Assembly: GCA_937880065.1 (NCBI GenBank) | Contig: CALFMA010000503.1 | Location: 1-15,292, forward strand | Reading direction: 5' to 3' | Length of the DNA stretch: 15,292 bases | DNA from: an uncultured Ruminococcus sp. | GTDB taxonomy: Bacteria > Bacillota_A > Clostridia > Oscillospirales > Ruminococcaceae | Part shown: one piece after another, positions 14,868 through 15,292 of the stretch | Layout: each line of letters starts with the position of its first letter | Position numbering within the stretch: position 1 is the first letter of the stretch | Notes under the pieces: model-generated | The model's database searches: none | Told to the model about the DNA's origin: nothing | What the model saw: the letters and a program-made list of their open reading frames with translations, nothing else | Position numbers and translations under genes: made by a program

Positions 14868-15292
14868 ATGCTCGGTGAAAAAGAACTCATAAAGCTGTTT
14901 CCGGATTTCAAGGACCTGGTTCAGCCGTCCGGAATTGATTTGGAACTTGATAAAATATATGTGCAGACATCTGGAGGCTCACTTATAGACAATGAAAAGA
15001 ATCTGCCTGAAATTAAGGAACTTGAAGGGGATATCTATACTTTAAAGCCTCACACAGCATACTTGGCAAGCATCAAAAGGAAAATCAAAATCCCTAAGGG
15101 ATACACTATGCTTTACCTTCCACGCTCAACACTTTTAAGGTCATTCGTTTCAGTTCAGACCGCTGTGGGAGATCCTGGATTTTACGGAACACTGATGTTT
15201 ATGGTCTACAATCATGGCGATTTCGAATATAAAATCAAGTCAGGTGACAGGATAGCTCAGGCAGTCGTATTTCCGGTTAAAGGCTCAGGGGA
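14868..15292 (+). CDS. dUTPase/dCTP deaminase-family protein, archaeal, 3'-truncated
   Basis: The frame runs off the right edge after 141 codons, so the C-terminus is missing. The family motifs appear in order: QPSGIDLEL (about residues 19-27), PRSTLLRSFV (about 85-94), TAVGDPGFYGTL (about 98-109) and GDRIAQAVVFPV (about 126-137). These enzymes remove dUTP by hydrolysis to dUMP or make dUMP from dCTP, keeping uracil out of DNA. The text matches the Methanobacteriales type (MLGEKEL ... PSGIDL ... GSLIDDEK-like) that I recall as annotated dUTPase. Dut versus Dcd cannot be settled from the visible part. The gene has its own archaeal-style leader and uses more CTG and AGG codons than the phage genes, consistent with a cellular archaeal origin. 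Confidence 0.85.
   Translation, partial: MLGEKELIKLFPDFKDLVQPSGIDLELDKIYVQTSGGSLIDNEKNLPEIKELEGDIYTLKPHTAYLASIKRKIKIPKGYTMLYLPRSTLLRSFVSVQTAVGDPGFYGTLMFMVYNHGDFEYKIKSGDRIAQAVVFPVKGSG

Noticed and set aside
1..15292. tRNA or other structured RNA genes
   Set aside because: No cloverleaf with a GGTTCGA-type T arm or other known RNA fold was found by eye; a tRNA scan would be needed to be certain.

Overview
The window joins two different sources. Positions 1 to about 14,610 look like part of a large tailed (Caudoviricetes) phage, probably infecting a member of the Bacteroidota. The DNA is AT-rich, the genes are tightly packed, and starts are preceded by AT-rich leaders with no visible Shine-Dalgarno sequence. 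The content includes a T4-type ATP-dependent DNA ligase, a DnaQ-like exonuclease, a primase-helicase fusion, a spanin-like membrane protein and many small phage hypotheticals. From about 14,616 to the right end, two genes match methanogenic archaea of the Methanobrevibacter type: a 4-oxalocrotonate tautomerase-like protein and a dUTPase/dCTP deaminase-family enzyme. They have an archaeal GGTGAT ribosome site and a TATA-like box. The join is probably a chimeric assembly or contamination, although a real insertion cannot be excluded from sequence alone.

Layout. At 3-2050 (+) are a partial acidic gene, a basic coiled-coil gene and a membrane-anchored coiled-coil gene ending in a beta-rich tail, closed by a terminator. 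At 2141-4704 (+) is a run of small proteins (two membrane proteins, a CCGGC-tail protein, a zinc-ribbon protein), then DNA ligase and one more small gene, closed by a strong bidirectional terminator. At 4808-6346 (-) is a 512-residue protein. At 6413-8380 (+) are the exonuclease and an S1-domain RNA-binding protein, then a second bidirectional terminator. At 8447-11796 (-) is a tight five-gene operon. At 11890-14610 (+) is the primase-helicase. All three stop codons are used normally.

Two results stand out. First, all six minus-strand phage genes share an N-terminal leader of the form (I/L)-x-E|(A/G)-(x)-(I/L)-L-x-D-I-(D/E). It resembles the T4 capsid-targeting sequence of internal head proteins, including the (I/L)xE cleavage rule of the T4 prohead protease. 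The genes therefore look like a family of proteins packaged inside the capsid and perhaps injected with the DNA; several carry leucine-rich-like solenoid repeats. Second, the exonuclease gene is interrupted near its 3' end by exactly 69 nt. The insert is flanked by a GTTTAT direct repeat, is a multiple of three, holds an in-frame TGA and can fold into two adjacent hairpins. Removing it restores the canonical C-terminus. It could be a translational-bypass element, a mini-insertion or a recent inactivating insertion.

The genes suggest a middle/early replication module (ligase, exonuclease, primase-helicase, S1-like protein) interleaved with cargo genes for the virion interior. Lysis- or envelope-related genes lie at the left.
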